A DNA stretch of 46,505 nucleotides, from assembly GCA_001662425.1 (NCBI GenBank), contig BDDC01000463.1:1-46505 (forward strand), written 5' to 3'. Below are positions 11,201-23,932 of this stretch, one piece after another. The first letter of the stretch is position 1; every line of letters begins with the position of its first letter. Made by a program: the position numbers and the translations under genes. The notes under the pieces were generated by a model, which did no database searches, was not told the DNA's origin, and saw only the letters and a list, made by a program, of their open reading frames with translations. This DNA is from Chlamydomonas sphaeroides (Eukaryota; Chlorophyta; Chlorophyceae; Chlamydomonadales; Chlamydomonadaceae).

Positions 11201-14200
11201 AGTGCCCATCCAGCCCCTCCACTTGCTCCATACGCCTTGCTCCATACTCAAGCATCCTGCCGTCCTCCTTCCCCTGCCCACCCCCACCTGGTGCTGCAGG
11301 CCAACGAAGCTGGCGCCGCTGCCCGACACGCCCCCCGGGGACATGCCCTCGCCGGCCATCATCTGCGGGCGCGGGCGGGGTGTGGCGGGGTTGCGGGCAG
11401 GGAGACGGTGAGGTTGGCCTGTACACAGTCTGTCACCTATCTCTAAACACACAGCCAGCAGGTGCGAGGTGCAAAAGCGGGGCGGAGCTGCGGCCCGCCC
11501 AGTGCGGTACGCGGTGTGCGCAGCACTGCACGTGATGCGCGTCGCCGGCTGCCCCCCTTACCTCTGTTGAAGCTTTGCTCGACTGCTATGCAGCTCACGC
11601 TCTGCTCTCCGCAGTCCCGCCCCGCCGCTCGAATTGCACCCCTTCCCCTGGTTTGCCCCTTGCCTCTTCGCGCCTCCTCGCCTTCCCCGGTCCCTGCCCG
11701 GGCCCCCGTCCCTCTCCCCGCCCGCACCCTGCTGTCGCCCAGCTTGATGGCCATCCGGTTGACGCTCTTCTCCACACTGTCCGCCAGGCTCTCCATGCGG
11801 TCACCGAAGCGGTCAAGCAGCCCCAGCCCGGTGGCGGCGATGGGCGCGCCGCGGCCGCTGGGCCGGTTGCGCGCGAGCTCCTCCACCTGACGGGGAGGGA
11901 TGGGAGGGAGGAGCGATGCAGGGTGAGGCGAGCGCGCGTGCTCACAACCCGCACTCGCTGTATACAGCGGCCCTGCTCGACGGGCCGCTTGCCCGCTGCC
12001 CAGCCCCCTGGGGCCCCACCATGGGCTTGTACTTGCTGCCCTCCGCCAGCAGGATGCGCAGCAGCGCGCCCTTGAGGCGCGGCGCCAGCAGGTCGTCCCG
12101 CCACACCAGGTCCTCCAGGCCCATGCCGCCAAAGGCACTGAAGCAGTAGAGCAGGTAGACGTCGAAAATCTCCGCCAGGCAGCGGAACAGCGTCTCGGAG
12201 TGGCCCTGCAGCGGCCTGGGGTCGGCAGCAGGAAGAGGGTGTGGGGAGGGAAGAGATGAGGGGAAGGTGCCGACGACCAGTCCCGCTGGGGCGCGCTGCA
12301 AGATGCACTGAAGGGAGGGGTCGAGCGGCAGCGCTAGCCTTGGCCGCGGACCCGGCACGGCTTCCTCAAAGACCGGCAGACCCCGCCACCGCCCAGTGCC
12401 CAGCGCTCACTTCATGATCTGGCCGTAGTGGTTCATGTACTTGAGCGACTGCTGCGACGATATGGTCAGCATGTTGGGCAGCCGGGGAGGTCCGTGCTCG
12501 CCGCCCGCCCCCGGGGCGCCGCCCGGCGCCGACGTCGATGCCGCCGCGTCGGCTGCTGCCGTCCCCGCCGCATGCTGCGCCTCCGGTGCACCGCCAGCTC
12601 CTGAGGAGGAGGAGGCCGCCGCGGCGCCGCTGCCGTCCTCGCCGCCCGCCTCCTGCTCGCCGGCCGGCCCGCCGGCGGCGGTGCCCCTGCCTTCGCTGGT
12701 GGCACCCTGCAGCGACTGCTGCGAGCCCGCCCGGCTCATCTGCGCCCCCTCGGCGGCGGTCTTCTGCAGCAGCTCCACCAAGTTGCGCTGCCGGCCCTCG
12801 GGTGCGGTGCCCTGGCCCAGCCTGGGGGCAGGACCGAGGATGAGCGAGATGGCATGAAGTAGGACGTCGGGAGCACCCATGCCGCTAGTGGGCGAGCGGC
12901 AAACCCGGCATGCACCGCTCTGCGCCGCGCAATGGCCCCAACACCGCTTGCCCCTAACGCCCCGCTACTCAGCCAGCGGCAGCCCGCTCTGCCTCGCCTG
13001 CCAGGACGGCCCCAGGACGGCATCCAGCCGCCCCGCCCCGCCCCCGCCCTAGACCCGCCCGCTCCCACCCCCGCTTGAAGGGGTTGCCCTCCGTCATCCA
13101 CTTGTCAAAGCTGGTCACGGCGCCGTCCTCGCCCCAGCCGGGCACGTAGTAGGGCGACCCCCGGATGGCTGCGTCCAGGTCCAGCGTCATGGCGCCCTGG
13201 GAGCCCGTCACCGCGCCCACGTCCTGTGGAGGCCCCGGCATGGGGGCGGAGGGCGGGATGGGGGGAGGGGAGGCTGAGTGGCGCTGAGCGGGAGCACGCC
13301 GGCCCGAGGCGGCGCCTTCCCGGAGCGGGAGGGGGGCGCGCACCTGCCATGCCTCGTTGTTGAGGCAGGTGGTGAGCGACTCGAGGTTGGAGCGGTGGTA
13401 GGCGGGCAGGAAGCGGGCGCACAGCGCCATGATCTGCATGGGAGCAGCGGGGCGGGGCGCGTACTGGGTGGGGCCTGACGGCGGCTTCACATGGTGGGAG
13501 CGGGCCCACAGCACGCAGACAAGGCACCGCCGGCGGTAGCAGGGGCAGCTGGGAGGAGAGTGCCCTGGTGAAAGCCCCCTCGGCCCTGCCCTGAGCGGCC
13601 CTGAGTGGCCAGCGCCCAGCCGCACCTGCCCCCGCAGCTCCGTGGGGCAGCCCAGGAAGGCCTCTGCCACGCCGCCGAACTTGCCACACCAGTCCACCAC
13701 CTGGATGGGGTAGAGGGGGGGGGGTGTTTCCGGGGAAGTTGGTAAGCAATGCGATAGTATTGAGGATAGCAATCCCCAACCCGCCACCTCCTCCTTCCCC
13801 TCCCCTCCCCTCCCCTCCCCTCCCATNNNNNNNNNNNNNNNNNNNNNNNNNNNNNNNNNNNNNNNNNNNNNNNNNNNNNNNNNNNNNNNNNNNNNNNNNN
13901 NNNNNNNNNNNNNNNNNNNNNNNNNNNNNNNNNNNNNNNNNNNNNNNNNNNNNNNNNNNNNNNNNNNNNNNNNNNNNNNNNNNNNNNNNNNNNNNNNNNN
14001 NNNNNNNNNNNNNNNNNNNNNNNNNNNNNNNNNNNNNNNNNNNNNNNNNNNNNNNNNNNNNNNNNNNNNNNNNNNNNNNNNNNNNNNNNNNNNNNNNNNN
14101 NNNNNNNNNNNNNNNNNNNNNNNNNNNNNNNNNNNNNNNNNNNNNNNNNNNNNNNNNNNNNNNNNNNNNNNNNNNNNNNNNNNNNNNNNNNNNNNNNNNN

Positions 14201-17200
14201 NNNNNNNNNNNNNNNNNNNNNNNNNNNNNNNNNNNNNNNNNNNNNNNNNNTTGTCCAGCAGCAGCATGTCGCGGATGCGCTTGGCGGCCACCTCCAGCAC
14301 CTCGCCGCGGGACACCTGCGCGAGGTGAGGGCACCGAGGGAGGGAGGGAGGGGCTCCTCGCGGTGAGCACCGCCAGGACGAGCCCTTTCCCTGACGCCGT
14401 CCCCATCGCGCCCCACCTGCCCACCCATCCCGCCTGGCCGCTGGCCTGCGGCCTCGCCCAAGCGCCCCGACCCTTGCCCCCGCCCTCCCTCCACAACTGC
14501 GCGCGCCTACAGCCACGCAGCGGCGCCTCCCGCCTGGGTACCCATGCGCCCAGCGCCGTGATCGAGCGCACAGCCCCTGGCCCTGCCCCTGCCCCTGGTC
14601 CACCGAGCAGCTGGCCCCCGTGGGCCCCACCTTGAGCATGTCGCTGACGGCGGTGAGGAAGGAGGAGGTGGCGGCCTGCGCCTTGCGGGCCTCCTCGTCC
14701 AGGTCTGACAGGGGCGGGCAGGATGGCCGGAGCGGTTAAGGGAGGGAAGAGGCGGGGAGAGGCGGGCAGAGCGAAATCCGCGCGCCGGGCTTCTTGGCCC
14801 CCTGCCTTTCGCTGCCCTTCTGCCCTCTCCTCGTTCCCTTCCCCCTCCCCTGTCCCCTGCCGCTGCCTGCTCCCGCCCTCCTCCCCTCCCCCCCGTCCCC
14901 CCCCACCCTGGCTGGCCGCCATCTGGCCCTGCTTGGCCACCGCCAGGCTGTGCCAGTAGGCCATGACGTGATAGGAGGCAAGCACGTCGAACACGGCCTG
15001 GGAGGAGGGTAGGAAGGGGAGGGCAGCCATGGATCCCCTGGCAGGGCACCTCCCCACATGCCTCTCGTCCTCCTCTTCCCTCCCCATCCCTCCCCTCCCC
15101 TCGTCCTCCCCTCTCCTCGCCTTCACCTTCTGCCGATCCCCCCCCTGCCGCCCCCACCCTCGCTGGCCCCCCACCCCACCTCCATGATACGCTGCAGGCA
15201 GGGCCGCAGCATGTCCACCGGCATGGCGCGCAGCAGCTCGCCGTAGCCCAGAGCCAGCGAGGAGGAGGCGCCCGCCAGCTTGTCGGCCAGCCTGGCGTGG
15301 GAGGCAGGGGGAGACAGGGGGAGAGGCAAGGGAGGACGCGTGCTGAGTGGTGGGCTAAGCTGGTCCACGCAGCGCCCAGCCATGTACATGCAATCCGGGG
15401 CGGCTGCACCTCATGTGCGGGCAGCGCGAAGGCTGCAGGATCCGCGGCGGCCGCACCACGCGGCAGCAACACGGGCGAGCGCAACCGTGCAGGCGCTGCC
15501 GGGCGTGCGGCCTCACTTTGGCTTGGCCAGCAGCAGCCCCCGCACGATGCGGGTGGTGGTGTCGGTGAGCGAGTCCTTGAAGCCCTGCAGCACCTTGGCC
15601 GCCAGCGAGGGGCCGTCGATGCCCTGCAGCAGGTAGCCGTCCAGGATCTGAGGAGGGAGGGAGGGAGGGAGCGGCAGGGTGATGAGCGACCAGAGGAGGT
15701 AAGGACACGCACGTGCACCGCGACCAGCGACAGTGATGGCCGCAGATCCAGGGGGCGCCAGACATGGGCCCCACGGTGCGAACAGTCGGCCCCGCCGGCT
15801 GCGGCACGTCCGCAACTGAACTCCTCGGTGGCACCCTCCCCCCACCCCTCTGCCAACCGCAACTGGCACCCCAGCCGCCAGCCGCCGGCCCCCAGGCCGC
15901 CCTCGCCGGTGCATCGCCGCACCCGCGTGTATCTGTCCGGATCGAACTCCGCCACGATGTGAGTGAGCGAGGTGTCCATGCGCCGCAGCGTGTCCACGTA
16001 CAGCCGCTGCACTGTCACACGCAGCTCGCCCGACACCTGGGGCCGGGGGGGCGGGGCACAGGGGTGCGCGGAGGCCGGCATCGCGTTTGCAAGGAGGAGG
16101 GGGTGCGCGTGTGGGGCTCGTGTGCGGAGAACACAGTACACGGCCGCCGGGACCCACGACCCGCGACCCACGCGGCTCGCTGCTCCGTGCAGGGCTCCCG
16201 CCCCATAGGAGCGCTCAGGCCCCGCGCCCGGTAGCGGCGCGTGCCGACCTCCGCCTGCCGCCTCCTGCCCTCACCGAGAGCTGCTTGAGGCTGTCCACGC
16301 CCTGGAAGCACTGCACGCACGTCATGATGGCGTCGCCGTACTCGCCCATCTCCTGGGAGCGCCTGCGGGCGGAGAAAGGGGCGCAGGGGCGGATGCTTGC
16401 CTCCCCCCACCCGCTAGCGCCACGGTGAAGGGTGTTGCAGGTTGCGGCCTCGTTCCCTCAACGCCATCGGCGTCCTCGCTGCGCCCGCGTCGCGCCCCCT
16501 CGTGCCACAGCAGCGGCGCCTCCAGCACCATCCCTGGCGCGCCCGACCCACTTGAGCAGGTGCTGCAGGTCCCGCGCCCGCTTGATCTTGGTGACCACCT
16601 CCATCAGCTCCATGTAGGCCTGGCGGGCGGAGGGAGCGGGGCAGGGGCATGCGACGGGCTGTGCACCTTCCTTCCCCTCTCTCTGCCTCTGCCGCCCCAA
16701 CAGCCTCGTCAAGGCATTGCGATGAGCTGGCCGCGCATGGCTTCGCCTGCCTGGCCCACACATGATATTCCCGCTCCTGCCGCCTCCCGCTGCCCCCGCA
16801 CCTGCTTCCGCCGCGTCTGCCCCACCACCCGCATGTTGCGCTGCACCTCGTCCGCCGCCGCCTTGAGCGTGGCGCGCGAGGAGCGGGAGATGAGGAAGGC
16901 CGCCTTGAGGTCGTCCTCCACCTGGGCCCCAGCAGGGGTGGCCCCGGGGAAGGGGGGCGTGCCAAGGGTCAACCAACACACGTCAGCGAGGGACAGCCGA
17001 AGGCGTAGCGCAAGACTTGAGGGCCGGGGCAAGCGAGTGACATGGGCAAGGCTGCTGAACAGTGGGGATGGCGGTGCAGAGGCCGGGCGCTGGAATCCGA
17101 CAAGAGGGCAGGGCCATGCAGACGACAGGCTAATCGGCTGGGGCGACACGCTAGCGCCTTGCAAGGGCGGCAGGTTGGCCGCCTGTGCTCGCGTCTCGCA

Positions 17201-17974
17201 TGCGTCGCTGGCGCCGGTGCCGTGGGCCGGAGCCCGGCCTCCTGGTCTTGCTAGCCACCGACGCACCTCCGCCACGCGGTCAATGCCCGCCAGTAGCACA
17301 TCGCGCTTCTTGTTGACGTGCCGCGACAGGCGCCCGCTCACGGTCTGTGGGGACCAGGCAGGCGCATTTGGCGGGTCGGGGACAGGGGTTGGGCGCAGGA
17401 GGGAGGGACCCGGGGTGGGAATGAGATTACGGTGTGCAACACCCCGAGTCCTGGGCACCCCACGGTCCATGCCCGCATCCCCATACCGCACCCAGGCCCC
17501 CGCCCCAGCCCTTCCTGCTGCGCAGCTCCCACGGCGCACCTCCACCCCGGCCGTGAGCTTCTCAACCAGGTCGTCGATGTGGTCCTGGTCGTCGTGTTCG
17601 CTGAGTTTCGACAGCTCGTAGGCCACGGGGTCGAAGCTTGCCTCAAAGTACCCCGAGTACAGCTGCCCCAGCACCAGGTCCGCCCTCGCCTCCACCGCCC
17701 TGAGCTCCTCCTCCGTGTATTTGCGGCGCAGGTCCTGCTGCTGCTTGGCTATCTCGTTGAGATGGCGCATGCGCTCGAACTCATTCTCGAACAGCGGTCG
17801 CTGCACCGTGTCCACGATGCGACCGCCGAAGTCGCCAATCTTGTTGCCCACGGTGCCACCCACATCGACCAGCTTGTCGGCAAAGGTTCCACCAAAGTCC
17901 ACCACCTTGCCTCCAACCAGCTTAAGTTTGCCTAGCATATTCTGGCCGAAGCCACCTCCTCCTCCCTCAGCCAT
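8274..17974 (-). CDS. VPS50: VPS50/syndetin (CCDC132), subunit of the EARP tethering complex
   Basis: Endosomal tether subunit: with VPS51, VPS52 and VPS53 it forms EARP, which recycles cargo from endosomes. Exons on the minus strand: 17540-17974, 17267-17344, 16802-16921, 16552-16619, 16275-16362, 15923-16036, 15517-15647, 15180-15291, 14907-14997, 14631-14704, 14251-14315 (cut by the gap), 13626-13700, 13344-13433, 13069-13223, 12411-12821, 12020-12215, 11728-11886, 11288-11362, 10719-10970, 10287-10403, 9980-10048, 9133-9301, 8865-8972, 8602-8670, 8274-8354. About 1,130 codons plus the gap. Exon 1 has RRKYTEEELRAVEARADLVL and the Vps54-like N-terminal coiled-coil start. The C-terminal DUF2451-type region matches human syndetin: LWEH, VKKCSLEGRA, DAYIKAYYL and HINEYGKAR. 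Poly-Ala/Ser/Gly insertions enlarge exons 15 and 19. The acceptor of exon 22 is ambiguous by a few bases, the acceptor of exon 23 is an atypical AAAG, and the last intron appears to start with GC. Confidence 0.92.
13791..13826. repeat. CCCCT pyrimidine tract abutting the assembly gap
   Basis: Four to five CCCCT-type units run directly into the N tract. On the coding strand this is a purine tract inside a VPS50 intron. Such tracts commonly break short-read assemblies. Confidence 0.8.
13827..14250. other. Assembly gap (424 N) inside VPS50
   Basis: Unknown bases. The exon at 14251-14315 (VSRGEVLEVAAKRIRDMLLLD) is interrupted at the gap edge. The end of that exon, one intron and possibly a further short exon are therefore missing. 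The next visible exon is 13626-13700. Confidence 0.98.
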
Positions 17975-18679
17975 CGTAGCTCAGCGGGCGAGCTCGCTGA
18001 CGCTCGCTGACCACTGTGCGATTATTGATCCTCTTCACATTCCGCACTAGGCACTGCTGGGGTCTCACTATGTCACCTCATAGAAGTGCAGATGACAGTC
18101 TGGTGTTCCAACTGGGAGTGCAGCAGTCGTGGTCACAGCCAAGCGGTGCGATAGGCCGTGTCGCAGCAGCACAAGCGTCGTTGAGCGTGCGAGCAAGCCG
18201 CAATGTTGAACCGCACCAAGAGTTCGGTTGCACGCCATGTGCATGGCACGTACCAGACACTGACTCCTGGCATCCGGAGTTCCCCAACCTTGACACCAAC
18301 GTATCTGAACGACCCAGTCACAGCAGGGCTGTATTCCTGTGCCATTGAACTCGGCTAGCCAGTCCTTCTCCAGCACACATCGCTGCTCGCGCTGTCTCGC
18401 GCGCCAGCGCAGACCGGCAGTCGCACTCCCCGCCGCTCGCCACCTGCCGTTGCTTACGTCCCTGAGCTCACCCTCCGACGCTCACAGCTCCACCTCGCGC
18501 GCCGCCCGCCTGCTCACGCTCGCCCACGAGCTGCCCGCGCAGCACCATTACCACAAGCCTACGCCATCGCCGTCTTGCCTACCCTGCAACCCCGCGCGCG
18601 CATACCACAAGATGTTCCCGACTTCGCCCCGACACGAGTCCACGCAGTGCCGGTTCCGGCCCCGCCTCCCACGTCGTCA
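17975..18679. other. Spacer: VPS50 promoter and NEK 3' flank
   Basis: The 705 bp separating two genes on the same (minus) strand. It must hold the 5'UTR and promoter of VPS50 and the 3'UTR of the NEK kinase. I found no TGTAA signal on the minus strand here, so the NEK poly(A) signal may be a variant. No open frame of interest. Confidence 0.5.
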
Positions 18680-21600
18680 TCACGCGTACATCTGCTCTGT
18701 GAAGACCAGCTGGTCCACCATGAAGCAGCCCGGCATCCGCGCCCGGTCGCCCACAATCTCCAGCAGCCGCCGCTGCACCTCCTTCTCCTCGGGCGGGGGC
18801 TCCTGCCGCCGCGCGCGATTGAGGTACTCGTACACCTGCGGGGGCGTGGCCAAGGGCAAACACATGGATCAAGCCGATGGCCCACAGCTAGACAAACCCG
18901 CCCCATCCAACACCACCAATGCAGGCAAGCAGCCGGCGTGGCGAGGATGACGGTGCAACAGTGTGGGGCCGCGATGATCATTCGGCCCGTGCGCGATCCC
19001 TTCCCTTCACCGAGGGGCCCGTTAAGGGCCCGAAGCGCCATCGGCCCCAGCCATGGCGCTTCATGCCGCCCCGACCCCCTCGCACCGACCAAGCGAACCG
19101 CACGCCAGCGCGGTCAGACGCCCGTCCCTCTGGCCAGCACCTGCAGCCCATGCCCTGCCCCGGAGCCCATCTACCGCCCCAAGTGCCCAGCCGCACGCCC
19201 AGGGCCCACGCACCTGGGAGAACTTGGGCCCCAGCAGCGCCTCGCACGACTGCCGCAGCGCGCGCGCCTTGTCGGTCTTGGCGCCGGTGCGCAGCACGCG
19301 CTCCTGCACCGCCGCGATGCTGTCCCGGCCGTCGTAGCCGCGGTTGGCCATCTCTGCGGGGCGGAGGGGCGGCGCAACAGCGGCAGGGGGCATGGGATGT
19401 GGGTGTCGAAGGTTGCCGTGCTGGCGGTGCGCACCCCAGAAGTCAAGTGTAGCCCGACGGCGCCCGACGCGTGCTCGGCCCGATTCTGCGCAGTCCTTGG
19501 CCTGGGCCCTACCCTGCCCTGGCCCAGTCTGGCCACAGCCCCATCCTGCGCACGCGGCCGGCGCTTTGTCCGGCCCCGGCCCGCCGAGTAAACCCACCCT
19601 CGACGTTTTGTATGATGCGGTTGCGCTGCTGCTGCACGCCCTCGTCGTCGTCATCGTCCTCAAAGTCATCGCTGTAGCCGCCGTCCTCGTCGTCCCCGTT
19701 GTGGTGGCTTCCATGCCCCCGCGCCGGACTCCCGCGCACCGCCTGGCTGGACCGCACGCCGCCCCCGCCCGCCGGAGCGCCCGCGCGCCCGTACGCCGGC
19801 GAGCCCTGCGCGTGCCCGTGCGCCGGCGACGCGCCGGCGCTGTGCGACTGCCCGCCCCCGCCCAGGATGCCCCCGCCGGCCAAGGGCGCGATGCGGCCGG
19901 CGCTCATGGCCGGGCGCGCTCCCGCGACGCCGCCCGCTGTCCCGCCCAGCGTCCTGCTGTTGCCCAGCACCACGGAGCCCATGAGCGGGCTGTCCGAAGC
20001 GCCGGTGCGGTTGCCGGCGGTGTAGCCGAGGCCACCGCCGGGCGCGCGCGAGCCCGCGAGCTGACCGGGCCCGTGCGACATCTGCGCGGCGATGAAGACA
20101 ACGGCGCGTGTGGGTGCAGTGCAGAGACGGCATGCCTCAGGTACGATGCAGCGCCAGCGCCGTGCGCCTCCACGACCCTGCCTGCACTTACCAACAGAAC
20201 CTGAGCCCTTGGAGGCCCCTCCGCACATGCCCATATGGAGCGCAGCATGCACGGCAGGCCCCTCATGCATCATTGCTTCCGGCCTGCGCCCTGCCCATCC
20301 TCTGCACCCTCGCCCTGCCGCCTCCTGCGCCCCCACCCCTTCCATGCCCCCAACGGCACGGCAGCCGCACCTGCATTGTGCCCATGTTGGGCATGTCGTC
20401 GTACGCGCCACCGCCCCAGCCCGGGTCCACGGCGCCCGCGGTCCCTGTGGCGCGCAGGGCGGGGGACAAGCGTCGTTGCGCAGGATAGCCTGACGGGAAG
20501 CGCGCATCATGTGCTGCGAGCAGCGCATCATGCGCCGCGCAAGGCTGCAGCACCACGAGTCCGTAACCATGAGTCCTAAATGACAGCCAGTGATGCCCGG
20601 CTGTGTGGCTGACTCACGTGCCAGGCCCGGGCGCGCGTCAGTCGAGCGTTCCCCCAAACCACGACTGTTGTCATACCCTGCACAGCACACCTATCCTCAG
20701 GCCCAAGGCCGTCGCACCTCCCAGCGCGCCGCGCGTGCCCATGGCTCCCCGCGTGGCGGTGCCCGTGGTCCGCACCGAGCCCTGCAGCACGTCGTCGTCT
20801 GCGTCCCACATGCCCCCGCCGCGGCTGCCCGCCAGCCCGGCGCCTGGCCGCTGCTGCCCGCCCGTGGTGCCCGGCCGCGCCATTGTCACCGTGTTCCCTG
20901 TCGGCACGCGCCCGTACGCCGACTGCTGCGTCTGAGGCCGCTGCGGCAGGCCTGCAAGGGCGGCGGGAAGAGGGCGTGAAGGAGGGGCAGGGCGAGACAG
21001 GTTGAGGCGCTCAGCCAGCAGCTGCTCGCCCGCAGCGGGGCCATCGCGGAGCCCGACAGACTTCCCCCAAGCCCCCGCCTGACATCACAGCCATTGTAGC
21101 AGCCCTGCTAGGTACCGGTAGGCCATCCTTGCTGCTCACCGCCCTGCTGCTGCCGCGCCTGCGACGGCAGAGTGGCGCCGTAGGGAGTCGCCGCGGCGCC
21201 CGGACCCGGCCCGGCCGCGTCCACATCCCAAATGCCCCGGTTGGCGCCGCGGCTGGGCGGGTTCCGTGTGTCGTCTGTAAATGGGGCAAGTGAATACACA
21301 TGGTAAGCAGTGGGACGAAGTGAACAGGGAAGGCTTGGGGCGGGGGTTTCCATGCGTTCTTGACGTCGGCACCGTGCTCATGCGTTTGACCGAGACCTAG
21401 GTTCTGGTCCCTGTGCCCCTTCTGTGGCGCTCGAAGGCTTCAGCTTGTGCACCGGTCAACTCGCCACGAACACCGCACCCACCAATGCGCACGGTGCCCA
21501 TGTTGGGCAAGTCGTCGTCATCCTCGAAGCCACCGCCCCCCGGCGCCGGGTGGTGCTGCGCCCCCGGCAGCCCAGTGTTGGAGCCGTAGATCTGCTCCTT

Positions 21601-23932
21601 CTTCCGCGCAGCCGCCTAGGCACAACAGGAAGGCCGCCAAGGCGGCGCATGGTTCACTCCGCGTGCCTTGCTTTGGCTGCTTTGCCTCTTTTGCCTCCGC
21701 GCAGCCGCCTGCCGCAATATGCTTGCTGGCGCTGCCCAGCAATTAACGCAAAACGGCAGCCCCCCGTGCCCACTTGCCCCGTGCACCGCCCCCGTGGACC
21801 CCGCCACCCCGCACCGTCTCCCGGTTCTTGTTGGCGCTCATGGCCGCCACCCGCATCTCCAGCTCCCGCCGCTCCCGGTCTGCCGCCTTCTTGCGCTCCA
21901 TCCTCTGCTTGGGGGTCAGCCCCGCGTCGCCCTGCAGACCGCATCACCCGCGACGGGGAGGTGACGTCGCAAGTCGCGCACACGCCAACACAACCCGGGC
22001 CTCCTGCCCCGGGCAGGCGCCCACGCCCGCCCCGATGCGTCCAAGCAGCGGCGCTGCAGCACGTGCTCAGCTGACCCCCGCGGATGGCCGTGCCCCGTCG
22101 GAGCTGCTTGACACAGACCCTCGAACCCACCTCCCCGCCCGCCCCCGGCGCCGCGTCCAGCAGCTGCCTCCTGCGCGCCATGCTGGGCTGCTTGAGGTTG
22201 CGCCGCGTCTCGTCCGACTTGAAGCGGTCCAGGTGCCGCTGCACGTACGGCATCTTAAACACCTGCGAGTTGATGAGGCAGCCGGTGGCGGTACCTTGGC
22301 GCCCTGCGTGTGTACTGCAAGGATGGCCCGGTGCGGCGCCGAGCCAGGCCGGTAACTGGGCTTGCGGCCCTACCCTGCCCTACTGGACCTTACGCAAGCA
22401 TGACAAGCGCAAGGGGAAAATCGGTCGGCGATGCCTGTATTGCCGCGGGCCCGGCGCCTTGCCCCAGCCACTGCTTTGGCGCCCCCGCACTGCACGGACA
22501 GGTCCTGTGCTGCCCTGCCCAGACCCGAGGCGCCGCGGCTCCGCACCTCGCCCAGGGACGGGCGCGTGGTGGCGTCCCGCGACAGCAGCTTGTTCACCAG
22601 GTCGCTGAGCCCATTGCTGAACTGGTCCGTGGGGATGGGCGGGAAATTGCCGCGCACAATCTGATACACCAACGACAGAAGGCTGTCCGCGGCGAACGCG
22701 TGCCTGGAGAGGGGCCAAGGGGTTGTGGAGTTAATTGGTGGCAAGAGAGAGGGGTTTGCGGGCAAACAAGGGGCACTGAGGCAGCGGGCGGCGCTGCTTC
22801 GGTGGAGGGCCGCAGCGCGGGCAGCGACGCGCGGCTGTGCAGTGGCGGTGCGCCAGTGCAGGCCCCGTGGTCGGAACTCACTTCAGCGTGCACAGCTCGT
22901 AAAGCACGCAGCCCAACGACCAGATGTCACCTGCGACAAGCAGGTGGACAGCACCAAGGTGAAGGATAGGGCGGCGCGTACACCATGTACACGGGCCGTG
23001 CGGGCGGGCGAGAGCCACGGACCAGAACTCACTCTTGTACGTGTACGGCTGGTTGGTGCAAATCTCTGGGGCCATGTAGTAGGGCGTCCCGGTGACGGTT
23101 GTGGCGAACGAGTCGGTGCGTTCGAGCACCTTGGAGATGCCGAAGTCCCCCAGTTTGATGATGCCGCCACGGGCGATGAAAATATTTTGGGTTTTGAGGT
23201 CGCGGTGCAGGATACGCTTGGAGTGGATGTAGCTGATTGCGGAGGCAGTCTGCGTGGCAGCGGCAGCGGCGGCACGCAGGCTCGCAGGGGTCGGCTGGAT
23301 GTGAAGCGACATGCCTGAGCCAGGTACGGGGTAGGCACCCTACCTGCACAAACATGTTCATGACCTCATCCTCCGTGAAGTACTCCTTTGCCGCAGCCTT
23401 TTTACGGATCCGATTGAACAAATCGCCCTCCTCGCAAAACGAGGTGACGATGCACAGCGACCCCTCCTTGTCGACAAAGCTTTCACGGTAACGGATTATG
23501 TTTGGGTGGTCCAGCGAGTCCAGCAGCTGTACCTCCCGGAGGGCACCCGCATAGTCGTCCTGCGGGAGCCCGGGTAAAGCGGGGGCAGCATGCGTGTACG
23601 TGGTCGGGCTGCTCAACCGGGGCCCGTTGTTCCTCTCTACCTATAACGTTAGTTCTCATGAAAGCGCTACCAGGGAAAGACACGCGGCTCAGCGGAAGGT
23701 GTTTGCTTGGCAGCATGCGGCGCGCGGCCTTCGCACCTTGGCGGACATAGGAATGCGCTTGATGCACCATAGAGACTTGTCGCGAACGTCCTCGGCCCGA
23801 TAGGCCGTGCCATACTGACCTTGCCTGCAAGCCACCGCAGCGCGAAGGCATGCGCTCTCAGATGGCAGCTAGCGCGAGCCCCGCTGCAGCGCCCACGCAC
23901 CCGATCACGACTAGATGATCATATTTGTCCAT
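18680..23932 (-). CDS. NIMA-related serine/threonine kinase (NEK/CNK family)
   Basis: Protein kinase; NEK kinases in algae control cilium length, deflagellation and the cell cycle. Complete model of 787 aa from exons 23901-23932, 23737-23824, 23344-23559, 23033-23249, 22882-22930, 22547-22703, 22131-22262, 21815-21931, 21483-21615, 21140-21274, 20718-20951, 20371-20444, 20081-19598, 19214-19353, 18680-18835; every junction keeps phase. The start is MDKYDHLVVIG, joined to QGQYGTAYRA (glycine loop). Other kinase landmarks: catalytic Lys in WCIKRIP, HRDLKTQN, DFG in KLGDFGISK, TGTPYYMAPE, DIWSLGC and a closing Arg in TTRPSL. After the kinase domain come a basic helix (PKQRMERKKAADRERRELEM), a Gly/Ala-rich tail with repeated short motifs, an acidic patch (SDDFEDDDDDE) and a conserved-looking C-terminus (GCFMVDQLVFTEQMYA). 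Subfamily is not assignable by eye. Divergent with CCT3 across 344 bp. Confidence 0.93.
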
